Assembly (NCBI GenBank): GCA_964511385.1
Contig: CAZEFE010000017.1
Span: forward strand, 1-14,776
Source: CAILHX01 sp964511385
GTDB taxonomy: Bacteria; Pseudomonadota; Gammaproteobacteria; Burkholderiales; Methylophilaceae
Length of the DNA stretch: 14,776 nucleotides
Reading direction: 5' to 3'
The first letter of the stretch is position 1. Every line of letters begins with the position of its first letter. The position numbers and the translations under genes were made by a program. A model generated the notes under the pieces. It was given only the letters and a program-made list of their open reading frames with translations, searched no databases and was not told the origin of the DNA. Positions 12,892-14,776 of the stretch are shown piece by piece.

Positions 12892-14394
12892 TTAGAGTGC
12901 CTGCAACGCTTTTTTGAGTGCGTTCCCGCTCTCATCCGCGAGAGCAGCACGGATTAGATTTTTCAAGGTTGCTGAGGGAATATCTTTCATTCGCACACGG
13001 GGGAGTGCGCCGAGCACAGCTTCATAGTTGGCGTTCCCTCGGTGGTGAGTATCACCATATCCTTTAATTAGTCGCTGGGACTCTGTCAAAGAGATCGCCA
13101 GCTCGTAATCGGTCGTGGCAATAGCTTTGATGTTTTCAAGCCATGCCAGCACACGTTTCTGCTCGACACCAAACCGTAGAGACCCTCTTCGCCACCGCCT
13201 CAACCCGGCAATCAAGTAGAGTTGAAGAAAACCGCGTATTGAGGAGGTCTTGACTACACGACCACCCATCTTGATTCGCAATGCAATCCTGGATGACAGA
13301 AGCCATCTACCGAGTGAAGAAGGCATGATGTCGGCGATCTCTTCAATGCGTGGATGAAAGAATTCCTCGATCTCCAGCAACTGATTATTATTGCAGCCAA
13401 CGTCGCGTGAAATTCGCTCGAAACGTTGCTTACGAATCTTCAGATCGGCTACGCGTATGGCGTCCTCGTAACTCATCCACAGGGCCAGATAGCGAGCGGT
13501 TTCACAGAGCAGACGGTGTTTCATATCCCTGTGTGGTTTCTCTAGTTCGAGTATGGGTTCTAAACGGTCGATATACTCACTAGCGTAATCCACATCTTGA
13601 TAGTCCACCAGGCGGATCATCCCCGCATAAAGCAATTTATGCGACGCTGAGGGAAAGGCTTGTTTGATGCGTTTGGCCAGCTTGGCCAATGCAGGGCCTA
13701 ACTGAGGGCTGACAGGGACTGAAACGCGATCAGAAGTGTCACCAAGATTGACGCTATCAAACCCTGCAGCAAAGGCAGCCATGCTGGATTCGATTCCGAC
13801 ACCTCCACGTCGAATTGCAGCCTCAAATTGATCTCGAGCGAGTGGAAGTAGCTGAACCCCTGCCAGTGCACCAAACAGTACAGCACTTATCAGGCTTCCA
13901 GATTCATGTGCGAGTTTTGCATAATCTGCACAAACGAAGCGGTTCGCGGCATCTGAAGCAGCACTTATTAGCTGCTGTGAGTCGATTCGCCCATCACCCA
14001 TGGCGGTTTTCTCTGCCATTGAATAGACCCGGTGCGATGAGGCGATGAGTGTGGTCTTTTCTCGAGATACCAATCCACGCTGGATTGCGCGACCCGCTTC
14101 CATGAGCTCCGATGCGATCACAATATCAACATGGCCTGGCACAGGCATCAGTGATAGCACAGGTTTGAGGTTTTCCTCGTTGACCGAATTCGTGCTTGGA
14201 AAGATTTCAACGTAATAGATGGTGGCCCCGGTTCGCTGGGCGACACCAGGAACTGAAGTCGATTGAGCGAAGTGGCCGGCATGCTCGGCAAGATCGACTA
14301 TCCAGTCCGCAAGCACTCCCCCGCCTTCGCCGCCCATGGCTAGGATGGCGATGCTGATAACCGTATTGGGCATTACTCTTTCCTCGCTTGTCAT
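12892..14394 (-). CDS. iorB: Indolepyruvate:ferredoxin oxidoreductase beta subunit (IorB-like, long form)
   Basis: A 500-residue protein. The N-terminal part (about residues 10-200) is the 2-oxoacid:acceptor oxidoreductase gamma/beta-type domain: SIAILAMGGEGGGVLADWIV, then QSTSVPGVAQRTGATIYYVE, and SGSLISAVLFGALAG. The C-terminal 250-290 residues form the extra helical region of the long bacterial form (DUF6537-like; the domain name is from memory). With IorA it would decarboxylate an arylpyruvate to an arylacetyl-CoA, reducing ferredoxin in the cytoplasm. The ATG at 14394 overlaps the iorA stop as ATGA. A second in-frame ATG eight codons in (MPNTVISIAI) is possible, but the overlap favours the first. 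The frame is intact. The actual substrate may be phenylpyruvate or another aromatic 2-oxoacid rather than indolepyruvate. Confidence 0.9.
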   Translation of the reverse strand: MTSEERVMPNTVISIAILAMGGEGGGVLADWIVDLAEHAGHFAQSTSVPGVAQRTGATIYYVEIFPSTNSVNEENLKPVLSLMPVPGHVDIVIASELMEAGRAIQRGLVSREKTTLIASSHRVYSMAEKTAMGDGRIDSQQLISAASDAANRFVCADYAKLAHESGSLISAVLFGALAGVQLLPLARDQFEAAIRRGGVGIESSMAAFAAGFDSVNLGDTSDRVSVPVSPQLGPALAKLAKRIKQAFPSASHKLLYAGMIRLVDYQDVDYASEYIDRLEPILELEKPHRDMKHRLLCETARYLALWMSYEDAIRVADLKIRKQRFERISRDVGCNNNQLLEIEEFFHPRIEEIADIMPSSLGRWLLSSRIALRIKMGGRVVKTSSIRGFLQLYLIAGLRRWRRGSLRFGVEQKRVLAWLENIKAIATTDYELAISLTESQRLIKGYGDTHHRGNANYEAVLGALPRVRMKDIPSATLKNLIRAALADESGNALKKALQAL

Positions 14395-14776
14395 TGTGAT
14401 AGCCGTCGCTCGTTACGTTTTTGGAGGAAACTGATAAGCGCATTGGTAATTACAGATTTGAATCGATCCCAGGGAGTCGGATTGCTGACAATGCTGGTGC
14501 GATAAAAGGAAGGACAAAGAACCGCAGCCTGGGCAACCTCGCCACAAAGGCCGCAACCTACGCATGAGTCCGTAACATGCGCTACAGGATCACTTCGTAG
14601 GGGATCAGGGTTGTCCTTGATGGAAAGCGAGGGGCAGCCGGATAGTCGAATACAGGAATGGTCTCCAGTACAAACGTCGCTGTCTACACCGAACCGTTCC
14701 CTCACGACACGATGACCTTCTTTAGCTAACTTGCGCATCATGGGCTTGATGCGGCGTTGCTTGTTGAGCATGCACT
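14391..14776 (-). CDS. iorA: Indolepyruvate:ferredoxin oxidoreductase alpha subunit (IorA-like), C-terminal fragment
   Basis: The window cuts this gene; only about 127 C-terminal residues are visible and the TPP-binding domains lie outside. The fragment has the ferredoxin-like tail expected of IorA: CTGDHSC then IRLSGCPSL (coding bases 14672-14634), KDNPDPLRSDPVAH, and CVGCGLCGEVAQAAVLCPSF. Seven Cys are present. In the first cluster the usual CxxCxxCx5CP reads CxxDxxCx5CP, with Asp where the second Cys would be. In the second cluster the gap before the last Cys is nine residues, longer than normal. The stop TGA (14393-14391) overlaps the iorB ATG. The first ATG inside the window (14771) is not the true start, since the frame is open to the edge. 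Confidence 0.9.
   Translation of the reverse strand, partial: CMLNKQRRIKPMMRKLAKEGHRVVRERFGVDSDVCTGDHSCIRLSGCPSLSIKDNPDPLRSDPVAHVTDSCVGCGLCGEVAQAAVLCPSFYRTSIVSNPTPWDRFKSVITNALISFLQKRNERRLSQ

Noticed and set aside
1..14776. CRISPR arrays, tRNA or rRNA genes, integrase or att sites
   Set aside because: No regularly spaced repeats, no tRNA-like cloverleaf and no integrase gene were seen by eye; a covariance-model scan was not possible.

Overview
The window looks like a piece of a proteobacterial chromosome, most likely a betaproteobacterium of the Rhodocyclales/Burkholderiales type. This is inferred from GC-rich codon use, from the long form of the indolepyruvate oxidoreductase beta subunit (about 500 aa), and from the mix of aromatic or CoA metabolism genes with defence genes and an IS21-family element. 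No rRNA, tRNA or CRISPR array was seen.

Left region (1-4990, minus strand): a type I restriction-modification locus. Read in the direction of transcription it holds a single-TRD HsdS-like gene (4927-4358), a small GIY-YIG-like protein (4266-3964), hsdM (3911-2352), a dinD-like gene (2355-1513), hsdS (1516-323) and hsdR (326 to beyond the window edge). The last four genes are joined by three successive ATGA stop/start overlaps, so they are probably translationally coupled. Hairpins lie after the HsdS-like gene and between the GIY-YIG gene and hsdM, and could tune expression along the operon.

Divergent regulator/GTPase (5135-7285, plus strand): a 716-residue protein with an N-terminal XRE-type helix-turn-helix and a dynamin-like P-loop NTPase body. 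It is transcribed away from the RM locus. The intergenic region contains a near-consensus promoter for the HsdS-like gene (TTGACA, 17 bp, TAGAAT) flanked by an 11-bp direct repeat. Facing the other way it contains a promoter-like pair overlapped by GCAACATTT / GCAACGTTGC / AAATGTTGC sites. These look like an autoregulatory operator for the XRE domain. This unit, a divergent XRE-GTPase with a half-size HsdS, a GIY-YIG protein and a DinD-containing type I operon, is the best candidate here for an under-described defence or control system.

Middle region (7286-8460): about 490 bp without a convincing gene, then a 5'-truncated ADP-ribosylglycohydrolase on the minus strand.

Right region (8461-14776): a hotdog-fold CoA thioesterase and a metal-dependent cyclase-family hydrolase on the plus strand, then an IS21-family element (10070-12697; istA frameshifted, istB intact). 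Short stretches resembling chorismate lyase (UbiC) lie on both sides of the IS, suggesting a gene destroyed by insertion plus deletion. On the minus strand are an indolepyruvate:ferredoxin oxidoreductase beta subunit and the C-terminus of its alpha subunit, joined by an ATGA overlap. The visible alpha-subunit ferredoxin motif has Asp in place of one cluster-binding Cys. These genes suggest arylpyruvate/aryl-CoA metabolism; the exact substrate cannot be read from the sequence.
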